IMG/VR virus record: IMGVR_UViG_3300021519_000012
Location: 1 to 56,651 of that record
Source of the DNA: a virus
DNA: 56,651 bases
Reading direction: 5' to 3' (one strand)
Shown here piece after piece: positions 27,810 to 34,888 of the stretch. The notes under the pieces are model-generated. The model searched no databases. It was not told where the DNA came from and saw nothing but the letters and a program-made list of their open reading frames with translations. Each line of letters opens with the position of its first letter. Within the stretch, counting starts at the first letter, position 1. Position numbers and translations under genes: made by a program.

Positions 27810-28772
27810 ATGAAACAGATTACCCTAAATTGGGTTTTAGCCCACGAACCATACCATGTCTTTATCAAGGCAGCTAAAAGTTTTGCCGCAGAAGTTGCCG
27901 CCGAAACCAACGGCGAATACAAAATTAATGTTATTAGCCTAGACGAGTGGAACGATCTTGCTAAACACAATCTAACAACTCACACAACTGACCGTAATAA
28001 AATCCTCGACTTGGTTGACAACGGCACTATTGACCTAGCAACAGTATACGCTAGCGCACTGGGCGGCATCGATAGTGATATGTATTCTTTAGCAATGCCA
28101 TTCTTGTTTAACGATCACGACGAAGCATCTAATGTTATTGATGGTAAAATTGGTCAGCACATGTTGGCTAAAATTGCTGACAAGAGCAACATCCGTGGCC
28201 TAGTGTTTACATACTCTGGCGGTTTTAAAATTATTCCAAGTAAAAATGTAATTGAAACTCTAGAAGATTTTTATCGTTTAAATTTAAGTTGCAGTAATAA
28301 TCCTGTTTCAATCGGTACATTAAATGCAGTTGGAGCAAATCCAGTTCCAACATTCATTGAAGATATTACTAAAAAATTAGTTAGCGGAGAAATTGTTGGC
28401 GGAGAAACAACATATACTCGTTACTTGATCCTCGAACAAGACAAGCACACAAACTACATTAACGACACAGAACACAGTTTATTCCTAACAAGTTTAATTA
28501 TTAACAAACAACTATGGTTGTCATTAGGCGAAAAGGTACAACAAGTATTTGCCGCAGCCGCTATGAGAGCCGCAAAGATTGAGCGTGAAGAAAGTTTGGC
28601 AGACAATGTTGTTGTTGAAGAACAAGCAAGACGTCAAGGTATTTCTACTATTAGAATGACCGCTAAAGAAAAAGCTAAAATGGTTGCAGCCACTAAAGGT
28701 CTGTATTCTAGTTTAGATTCTTATTTTAGTCCAGGCTTATTAAATCAAATTGTTGATGGAAAAAAAGGTTAA
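27810..28772 (+). CDS. TRAP transporter DctP-like solute-binding protein without signal peptide
   Basis: The 320-residue sequence follows the DctP fold pattern: an opening beta strand (TLNWVLAHEPYHVFIKAAKSFAAEV), NGEYKINV, DLATVYASALGG, then SLAMPFLFNDHDEASNVIDG, RGLVFTYSGGFKII, and AVGANPVPTF. DctP proteins are periplasmic receptors that deliver organic acids to TRAP transporters. Two oddities: there is no signal peptide (the start is fixed by GGAG 5 nt upstream), and where the family has the ligand-clamping Arg in L-K-G-L-K-x-R this protein reads FYRLNLSCSNN, so the Arg seems lost by my manual alignment. No TRAP membrane subunits are nearby. A late promoter box precedes it. It may therefore bind something else, in the cytoplasm or virion. 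Confidence 0.75.
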   Translation: MKQITLNWVLAHEPYHVFIKAAKSFAAEVAAETNGEYKINVISLDEWNDLAKHNLTTHTTDRNKILDLVDNGTIDLATVYASALGGIDSDMYSLAMPFLFNDHDEASNVIDGKIGQHMLAKIADKSNIRGLVFTYSGGFKIIPSKNVIETLEDFYRLNLSCSNNPVSIGTLNAVGANPVPTFIEDITKKLVSGEIVGGETTYTRYLILEQDKHTNYINDTEHSLFLTSLIINKQLWLSLGEKVQQVFAAAAMRAAKIEREESLADNVVVEEQARRQGISTIRMTAKEKAKMVAATKGLYSSLDSYFSPGLLNQIVDGKKG

Positions 28773-29502
28773 TCTTTCAGTACCGTTAAGCGAATTTGAT
28801 AGTCTATGGGAATGGACCAAGTCTAGAAGCACATACCATTTTGACAAGTGGCGCACAGATGCTCCGGGGTCTACCTATAAGACCCTAGGGCGTTTTGAAA
28901 ACACTTGGTCGCACTTAATACAAGAAATTAAAGAAAAATCTTTTCCTACCAACTGGGGTAATATTACCACATCCGGTGGTGGGGTACAAAAACCTGTTAG
29001 TTATGATAAGCGTGGTCGTGACATTGCCCAAGGCGGTGGCGACATTGATAAAATACAACTGACTAATCTTGCAGAAAATCCTTGGCAGTATCCTGAATTT
29101 AAAAAAATAATTGACTATTTTCATTTAGAACCAATAGAAGCAAGGTTTCACGTTCAACTAACAGGACAGATGTTTACTGTTCACGTTGATCCAAATCATC
29201 ATAGATTTATGCCACCCGGCTCAAATCCATTGGGTCCGTATGACTATGATCCAATGGACCAAGTGCGTATTACTATTATGTTAGAAGATTGGGAGCCTGG
29301 ACAGTTTATGATTTACGGTAACACAGTATATCAACAATGGCGAGCAGGTGATTTCCATATGCACGATTGGCCTAACATTCCCCATGCAACAGCCAATGCT
29401 AGTCAGCACAGTCGTATTACCCTTCAAATAACCGGTATGCGTACCGCAGAAACAAACAAAGTTATTGGCGGTCCAAATAACTTTGCACCGCACAATCCTT
29501 AA
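28756..29502 (+). CDS. 2-oxoglutarate/Fe(II)-type oxygenase-like protein
   Basis: A 248-residue protein from ATG 28756, overlapping the DctP-like gene by 17 nt (upstream in-frame TTG codons are less likely). The C-terminal half reads as a double-stranded beta-helix: H143-V-D145 (FTVHVDPNHH), a distal His210 (WPNIPHATAN) and Arg220 (HSRITLQITG), matching the HxD...H metal triad and 2-oxoglutarate-binding Arg. WRAGDFHMHDW is typical of the strand before the second His. The N-terminal ~90 residues are Trp-rich and unfamiliar. Substrate unknown: related folds hydroxylate proteins, nucleobases or small molecules. Its place between two solute-binding-protein genes suggests a shared accessory cassette. 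Confidence 0.65.
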   Translation: MEKKVNLSVPLSEFDSLWEWTKSRSTYHFDKWRTDAPGSTYKTLGRFENTWSHLIQEIKEKSFPTNWGNITTSGGGVQKPVSYDKRGRDIAQGGGDIDKIQLTNLAENPWQYPEFKKIIDYFHLEPIEARFHVQLTGQMFTVHVDPNHHRFMPPGSNPLGPYDYDPMDQVRITIMLEDWEPGQFMIYGNTVYQQWRAGDFHMHDWPNIPHATANASQHSRITLQITGMRTAETNKVIGGPNNFAPHNP

Positions 29503-29510
29503 AATAAGTA
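29503..29510 (+). promoter_or_regulatory. Variant late promoter box AATAAGTA
   Basis: Core TAAGTA as at 9981 and 17889. It ends 8 nt before ATG 29519 of the TctC-like gene, with no ribosome-binding site between. Confidence 0.35.
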
Positions 29511-29518
29511 GTGTTACT

Positions 29519-30424
29519 ATGAAAAAACTATTATCTATACTTCTCATGACATGTTCACTTTCAGCATTTGCTGGGCAAGTGGTTCCTATTGTTTGGCCAT
29601 TCTCTCCAGGTGCCAATCAAGTAAATTTTATTAGAGCGATTGCTGATGAAGCAAATAAACAACAAACGAAATATACCTTTGTGTTTGATAATAAAACCGG
29701 CGCAGGTGGTGCGGTAGCAGCACAGCATGTGCTAGCTCAACAAAATCTAACTATTTTAAGCAGCTCTGGAAGTTTTTATATCCGCCCACAGTTTTACCCT
29801 AAAGAAAGTCATAAGTTAGAAGATTTTAAACCTGTGCTTATTGAATGTATTGGACAACCATATGCGGTTACTAGTGTAAAATTCAAAACACTTGACGAAC
29901 TGCGTGGACAAGAACGAGTTACTATCGGAGCAAATCTGGGTAGTCTAACCGAAGCTATTGCTAGAGAACTGCAACTAGTATTGCCTGGCGTTAAAGTAGA
30001 TGTTGTACCATTTTCTACAGGAACGCAACAACCTAAAATGCAAATGCTTGCTGGGGTAATTGATCTTAATGTGGATCTACCAGATGGTGCAAGACAGTGG
30101 ATTGAAGAAGGCAAGATGTTTGTGATTGGATCTAGCGGAACTATTGATTATCCTAACTGGCGCACATTTAGTAGTCAGGGTGTTAAAGGATTTGGGGGAT
30201 TAGTCAGCAACTACGGCATGTATGTTAAAGGGACGACTGATCCTAAAACAGTAGAAGAATTGCATACAATATTGCGCAAAGCCGCTAAAGCCAGCCCAAT
30301 GTTACAAGAATACTATGCTAGAGATTACTGCACTGGTGTAGATTATGATCTTAAGAAAACCAACGAAGTATATGCCAAGTGGTTGAAGTATTGGCCTGAA
30401 AAACTCAAGCCTTTAGAAAACTAA
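29519..30424 (+). CDS. Exported TctC/Bug-family solute-binding protein
   Basis: A 301-residue protein with a clear Sec signal peptide, MKKLLSILLMTCSLSAFA with cleavage expected after AFA (residue 18). The mature part fits the tripartite tricarboxylate transporter receptor family: VPIVWPFSPGANQVNFIRAI (compare the PF-x-PGG-x-x-D-x-x-AR signature), DNKTGAGGAVAAQHV, VTIGANLGSLTEAIAREL, QMLAGVIDLNVD and GVKGFGG. Family members bind carboxylates in the periplasm. Length is normal. Start ATG 29519 is fixed by the signal peptide; farther-upstream codons would lie inside the previous gene. No TctA/TctB genes are seen here. Such receptors are very numerous in betaproteobacteria, which hints at host. 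It converges on the minus-strand zinc/HNH gene. Confidence 0.85.
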   Translation: MKKLLSILLMTCSLSAFAGQVVPIVWPFSPGANQVNFIRAIADEANKQQTKYTFVFDNKTGAGGAVAAQHVLAQQNLTILSSSGSFYIRPQFYPKESHKLEDFKPVLIECIGQPYAVTSVKFKTLDELRGQERVTIGANLGSLTEAIARELQLVLPGVKVDVVPFSTGTQQPKMQMLAGVIDLNVDLPDGARQWIEEGKMFVIGSSGTIDYPNWRTFSSQGVKGFGGLVSNYGMYVKGTTDPKTVEELHTILRKAAKASPMLQEYYARDYCTGVDYDLKKTNEVYAKWLKYWPEKLKPLEN

Positions 30425-30756
30425 AAATCAGGGGTTAAGTCGCCCTGTTTCCATGCTAGTTTAAGGATGTGTAAAATCCGCTGACAATTAGCACATACTG
30501 TTTTTAAATTAGTCATACTACAATTCGTTGGATTTCCGTCAATATAATAGACATTGAATTGTTCCTTATATTGACTGGTGTGCCCGCAACGATCACATTT
30601 AAGCTTCATCTTGTATCCGGCTTTTTGCCAACGAGGCTTTCCGTCATTCCTGTTACGAGCACAATGATCACACTGACTACGATAAAAAGTTTTATCATCT
30701 CGTCGATAGTTAATAGCTACCGGCCTACTTCCACAAGTTTTGCATAAACTTCTCAT
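30421..30756 (-). CDS. Small zinc-binding HNH-type protein
   Basis: A 111-residue protein with three cysteine pairs: C-K-T-C, C-D-H-C and C-D-R-C-G, then YYIDGNPTNCSMTNLKTVCANCQRILH, an HNH-like core (DGN...N...NLk-x-C-x-x-C). Similar small proteins occur scattered in T4-like phages and are probably HNH nucleases or zinc-finger DNA-binding proteins. The terminal histidine is present but catalytic competence is uncertain. Its end overlaps the stop of the convergent TctC-like gene. The ATG at 30756 has an AAAAGGG site and a TAAATA box about 30 nt upstream. Confidence 0.65.
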   Translation of the reverse strand: MRSLCKTCGSRPVAINYRRDDKTFYRSQCDHCARNRNDGKPRWQKAGYKMKLKCDRCGHTSQYKEQFNVYYIDGNPTNCSMTNLKTVCANCQRILHILKLAWKQGDLTPDF

Positions 30757-30786
30757 ACCAAGCCCTTTTAGTGCCCTTTCATATGG

Positions 30787-30794
30787 TATTTAAC
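30787..30794 (-). promoter_or_regulatory. Late promoter box GTTAAATA (minus strand)
   Basis: Lies 30 nt before the minus-strand ATG at 30756, with an AAAAGGG site between. It is divergent from the tail sheath promoter. Confidence 0.4.
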
Positions 30795-30815
30795 CCACTA
30801 AAATATTCGGTAATC

Positions 30816-30823
30816 ACTAAATA
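30816..30823 (+). promoter_or_regulatory. Late promoter box ACTAAATA before the tail sheath gene
   Basis: The TAAATA core lies 34 nt before ATG 30858, and GGGAG at 30844-30848 forms the ribosome-binding site. This fits a leadered late transcript for sheath and tube. Confidence 0.55.
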
Positions 30824-30857
30824 GTTATTGATAAAACCATATTGGGAGATGTATTAA

Positions 30858-33800
30858 ATGGCAACCACACTTCAATCACCAGGCGTTTCAGTTTCAATTA
30901 TTAATGAGAGCTTCTATACACCAGCTGCTCCAGGAACTGTACCACTAATTTTTGTTACTTCAGCGGACAATAAAACTAATCCTTCAGGGGTTACTGCTGT
31001 AGGTACAGACCCAGCTAACGCAGGTAAAGTATACCTCGTTACAAGTCAAAGAGATCTTACAGATACTTTTGGCACTCCACTATTCTACACAGATGCTAGT
31101 GGCAATCCAATTCACGGTGGGGAGCTAAACGAATACGGTTTACAAGCCGCCTACTCACTACTAGGTGTTAGTTCAGCTGCTTACTTGGTAAGAGCTCCTA
31201 TCGATCTAGCTAGCCTAACAGCCGCTTCAAGTGCTCCAGCAGGAACTCCATCTAATGGATCATACTGGTTAGACACTGCAGATACTACATACGGTATTTT
31301 TGAGTGGAGCCAATCATTAGGCACATTTACAAACAAAACACCATTGGTTATTACTGATGCAACTGCATCATTAAACACAACTGACGGATTAACACCAAAA
31401 GCAAGCGTTGGCCTAGTTGGTCAATATTGTGTAGTTTCTACTACAGACAATGAAAACGCAGTTTGGTATAAAAACAGCGATGCTAACTGGGTAGCAGTTG
31501 GTACAACAGTTGAAGCAAACTTTACAAATAACAGTTTTAATAACACATTTGTAAGCACAACATGGGGAACAAGTTTCCCAACTGTTACTGGCTCAACAGC
31601 ACCAGCATCAATTACCGCTGGCGGAACTATTACTGTTAACGGTCACGATGTAGTTGTTACTACTGGGGTTGTTGGCGATATTGCAGAGTCAATTAACTCA
31701 GCATTGCATGTATACGGTATCGGTGCAAAAGTTGTTAAGGGTGCATTGGCTATCTATGCTGACTCACATTCTTCTAGTAGCACTAGCGTTACTATTACAA
31801 GTTCTGCTACAACACTAATGACACAAGTTGGTCTTACAAACGGAACATATTCTGCTCCAACAGTATTTGTTGGTCCGCATACACAATATCCTAACTTTGG
31901 TGCAGAGCCAACAGGTAGCGTCTACATGAAGACTACAAGTCCTAATAGTGGTGCTAACTGGGTAGTTAAACAGTGGTCTGATAGCTCTAATGCATTCAAT
32001 ACTGTTAAAGCTCCAGTGTATTCAGATGCATCAGCGGCAACATATAGCCTAGACAAAACAGGCGGCGGCGCAAATATTCCAGTAGGCACATTGTTTATTG
32101 AAAGTAACTTTAATCATGGTAATGAAACTTCAGGTCCTGTATTAGCTAACTTTAAATTACATCGTCGTGTTGCAGTATCTCCTACAACTATTACGAGTAT
32201 TGCTCATGCTGATACTGTGGCGATTGCTTCTACTTTAACTATGACAATTTCTACTACTGCTCCAGGCAGCACAGGGTATGGAGCCGGCGTAACTATTTCA
32301 GTAGTTGGCGATCTAAGTAACCTAGTGCAAGAAATTAATAATTCAGGCATTGACAATTTAAGTGCTTCAACTAATGCAGATGGTTCTATCAGTATTGTTC
32401 ACGCAACTGGTGGAGATATCAAGTTTGTCGATGCTGACAATTTGTTATCTACAGCAGGATTTACTGCAGGAACTACATCTAACTTCTACGAGTTAGGTAT
32501 GTTTGAACCAGACGGTGCAAACTTTAGAGCAAGTAACTGGGCTCCATTGACATTCACAGCATCAGCTGTTGCTCCAAGCACAACTCCTGCAAATGGCCAA
32601 CTATGGTATAGTTCAATTGTTGACCAAGTTGACATTATGGTTCATGACGGAAATAACTGGGTTGGTTATGCTAACGCATTCCCTGGCTCAGATCCAACAG
32701 GTCCTATCGTTGCAGCTTCTAAGCCAACAACACAAAGCGATGGCGTAACACCACTAGTAACTGGCGACATTTGGGTTAGCACTGCTAACATCGAACGTTA
32801 CGGTCAAGATATCTATGTTTACAATGGCAATTTGCTATTGTGGGAACTACAAGATACTACAGATCAAACAAGTCCTACAGGCTGGTTGTTCCACGATGCA
32901 CGTTGGGCAACAAGCGGTCAAGCAACAGATGCAGCTACAATCGTAGAACTTCGTTCAAGCGATTACGTTGATCCTGATGCTCCTGATCCAGCAGAATATC
33001 CACGTGGTATGCGTCTATGGAACCTACGTCGTTCAGGTTTCAACGTTAAGAAATATGTAACAGACTATATCAACATCAATGCTAACAACGGTATTAACAT
33101 CCGTGTTACCGGCGATCAAATGGCTGACTACAATCCAGATCGTTGGGTTTCAGTAAGTCCTAATAACGCAAACGGTTCAGGCACATTTGGTCGTCATGCA
33201 CAGCGTAGCTTTACTGTTGCAGGTCTAAAATCAACAATTGATGCTAACCAAGCAATCCGCGATACAGATACATTGACATTTAACTTGATTGCAACTCCTG
33301 GTTATCCAGAAGCAATCCAGAACATGATCAGCTTAAACGTTGACCGTGGTTTAACAGCATTTGTAATCGGTGACACAAGCATGCGTCTACAGCCAACAGG
33401 CACAGCATTGCAAGCATACGGCCTAAACAGCAACGGTGCATTTGACAATGGTGATGACGGTCTTGTTTCATACAATGAATACATGGCTGCATTCTATCCA
33501 AGCGGTTACACAAACGATTTGGCAGGCAACTATATTGTTGTTCCACCAAGCCACATGATGTTACGCACTATTGCTGTAAGTGACCAGAAGAGTTATCCAT
33601 GGTTTGCTCCAGCAGGTATCCGTCGTGGTGTTGTTGACAATGCTACATCAGTTGGTTATATTGCTGACGGTGAGTTTAAATCAACTGCATTGCCAGTAGG
33701 TCTACGTGATGTAATGGCTAGTGTTAAGATTAATCCTATTGCAACTATTACAGGTGCTGGTATTATTAACTTTGGTCAATATACTCGTGCTAACGCAGCT

Positions 33801-34142
33801 TCAGCATTAGATCGTATTAACGTAGCTCGTTTAGTATGTCACTTACGTCGTCAATTAGATATCCTTGCTCGTCCATTCTTGTTTGAACCAAATGACAAGA
33901 TTACACGCAACGAAATCAAAAATGCCGTTCAAAAGTTGTTGCTTGAACTAGTCGGTCAACGTGCTTTGTATGACTTCATTGTAGTTTGTGATGAATCAAA
34001 TAATACACCAGCCCGTGTTGATCGTTCAGAACTATGGGTAGACGTTGCTATTGAGCCAGTTAAGGCCGTAGAATTCATCTACATCCCAGTGCGTTTAGTA
34101 AACACTGGCGCTATTAAAGCTGGAACATATACCCTAGCATAA
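30858..34142 (+). CDS. 18: Tail sheath protein (gp18-like), enlarged
   Basis: The start TTLQSPGVSVSIINESFYTP is the sheath N-terminal signature. The last ~330 residues are the conserved sheath core: YPWFAPAGIRRG, NPIATITGAGIINFGQYT, RINVARLVCHLRRQL, PFLFEPND, VVCDESNNTPARVDRSELWV and KAVEFIYIPVRL. The sheath contracts to drive the tube through the host envelope. At 1094 residues it is far longer than T4 gp18 (659). The excess lies in the middle (residues about 120-700) and includes repeated G-x-x-W-x-D elements (NGSYWLDTADTTYGIFEW, NGQLWYSSIVDQVDIMVHDG, GDIWVSTANIERYGQDIYVY) like those in the fibre genes. These are presumably surface domains. Confidence 0.93.
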   Translation: MATTLQSPGVSVSIINESFYTPAAPGTVPLIFVTSADNKTNPSGVTAVGTDPANAGKVYLVTSQRDLTDTFGTPLFYTDASGNPIHGGELNEYGLQAAYSLLGVSSAAYLVRAPIDLASLTAASSAPAGTPSNGSYWLDTADTTYGIFEWSQSLGTFTNKTPLVITDATASLNTTDGLTPKASVGLVGQYCVVSTTDNENAVWYKNSDANWVAVGTTVEANFTNNSFNNTFVSTTWGTSFPTVTGSTAPASITAGGTITVNGHDVVVTTGVVGDIAESINSALHVYGIGAKVVKGALAIYADSHSSSSTSVTITSSATTLMTQVGLTNGTYSAPTVFVGPHTQYPNFGAEPTGSVYMKTTSPNSGANWVVKQWSDSSNAFNTVKAPVYSDASAATYSLDKTGGGANIPVGTLFIESNFNHGNETSGPVLANFKLHRRVAVSPTTITSIAHADTVAIASTLTMTISTTAPGSTGYGAGVTISVVGDLSNLVQEINNSGIDNLSASTNADGSISIVHATGGDIKFVDADNLLSTAGFTAGTTSNFYELGMFEPDGANFRASNWAPLTFTASAVAPSTTPANGQLWYSSIVDQVDIMVHDGNNWVGYANAFPGSDPTGPIVAASKPTTQSDGVTPLVTGDIWVSTANIERYGQDIYVYNGNLLLWELQDTTDQTSPTGWLFHDARWATSGQATDAATIVELRSSDYVDPDAPDPAEYPRGMRLWNLRRSGFNVKKYVTDYININANNGINIRVTGDQMADYNPDRWVSVSPNNANGSGTFGRHAQRSFTVAGLKSTIDANQAIRDTDTLTFNLIATPGYPEAIQNMISLNVDRGLTAFVIGDTSMRLQPTGTALQAYGLNSNGAFDNGDDGLVSYNEYMAAFYPSGYTNDLAGNYIVVPPSHMMLRTIAVSDQKSYPWFAPAGIRRGVVDNATSVGYIADGEFKSTALPVGLRDVMASVKINPIATITGAGIINFGQYTRANAASALDRINVARLVCHLRRQLDILARPFLFEPNDKITRNEIKNAVQKLLLELVGQRALYDFIVVCDESNNTPARVDRSELWVDVAIEPVKAVEFIYIPVRLVNTGAIKAGTYTLA

Positions 34143-34145
34143 TTG

Positions 34146-34153
34146 GGTAAATA
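34146..34153 (+). promoter_or_regulatory. Late promoter box GGTAAATA before the tail tube gene
   Basis: TAAATA at 34148-34153, an AAGGAG ribosome-binding site at 34162-34167 and ATG at 34175 are correctly spaced for a separate late transcript of the tube gene. Confidence 0.5.
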
Positions 34154-34174
34154 TAGAGAACAAGGAGCAGTAAC

Positions 34175-34801
34175 ATGACAGTCGCAAGTTTAAGTAAATT
34201 AACAGTACCATTACCAGCAGGCCAGAGTTCTAGTAACCAAGGCTTGTTAATGCCAAAACTACAGTATCGCTTTAGAGTGACGTTGCAGAACTTTGGTGTA
34301 ACAAGTCCTACTACTGAAATCACCAAACAGGTTATGACTGTAACACGCCCAGAAGTAAGTTTTGATAACATTACACTAGATGTTTACAACAGCCGTATCA
34401 AGTACGCTGGTAAGCATACTTGGTCAGATGTTACCCTAGTTGTTCGTGATGACGTATCAGGTGCAGTAAGCAAGTTGGTTGGCGAACAAGTTCAGAAACA
34501 ATTCGACTTCTTCGAGCAAGCATCAGCTGCTTCTGGTATCGACTACAAGTTCACTACAGTTGTTGAAATTCTAGACGGCGGCAACGGCGCCTACGAACCA
34601 ACTGTATTAGAAAGCTTCGAACTAGAAGGTTGCTACTTACAGAAAGTAAAATATAAAGATGGCGATTATAAAACAAGTGATCCAATGGACATTTCCTTAA
34701 CAATCACCTACGATAATGCGATCCAAACTAATGCCGCTGGTAACCCAATCGGAATTGGTACAAACGTTGGCCGCACAGTTCGCACATTAGCTACTGGCTA
34801 A
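34175..34801 (+). CDS. 19: Tail tube protein (gp19-like)
   Basis: A 208-residue protein directly after the sheath gene, as in T4. It shows the tube-protein pattern KLQYRFRVTLQNFGV near residue 28, TRPEVSFDNITLDVYNSRIKYAGKHTW (residues about 58-85), a beta-hairpin region and LESFELEGCYLQKVKYKDGDY near the end. gp19 hexamers form the rigid tube inside the sheath. T4 gp19 is 163 residues. The ATG has an AAGGAG site. A strong terminator follows 43 nt after the stop. Confidence 0.88.
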   Translation: MTVASLSKLTVPLPAGQSSSNQGLLMPKLQYRFRVTLQNFGVTSPTTEITKQVMTVTRPEVSFDNITLDVYNSRIKYAGKHTWSDVTLVVRDDVSGAVSKLVGEQVQKQFDFFEQASAASGIDYKFTTVVEILDGGNGAYEPTVLESFELEGCYLQKVKYKDGDYKTSDPMDISLTITYDNAIQTNAAGNPIGIGTNVGRTVRTLATG

Positions 34802-34843
34802 TATTACCCCCACCATTCAAGGACATAGTCCGACGATTGATGT

Positions 34844-34872
34844 AAGACCCAGTTTATCCTGGGTCTTTTTTT
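34844..34872 (+). terminator. Rho-independent terminator after the tail tube gene
   Basis: AGACCCAG pairs perfectly with CTGGGTCT across a six-base loop and is followed by a T-run to 34872. Confidence 0.85.
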
Positions 34873-34875
34873 ATG

Positions 34876-34883
34876 AATAAATA
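34876..34883 (+). promoter_or_regulatory. Late promoter box AATAAATA, leaderless geometry
   Basis: Seven of eight match TATAAATA. It ends exactly 5 nt before ATG 34889, directly after the gp19 terminator. Confidence 0.6.
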
Positions 34884-34888
34884 ATGTT

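Noticed and set aside
29519-29575. Lipoprotein signal for the TctC-like protein (Cys at residue 12)
   Set aside because: The residues before Cys (L-L-M-T) do not fit a lipobox and AFA at 16-18 gives a better signal peptidase I site.
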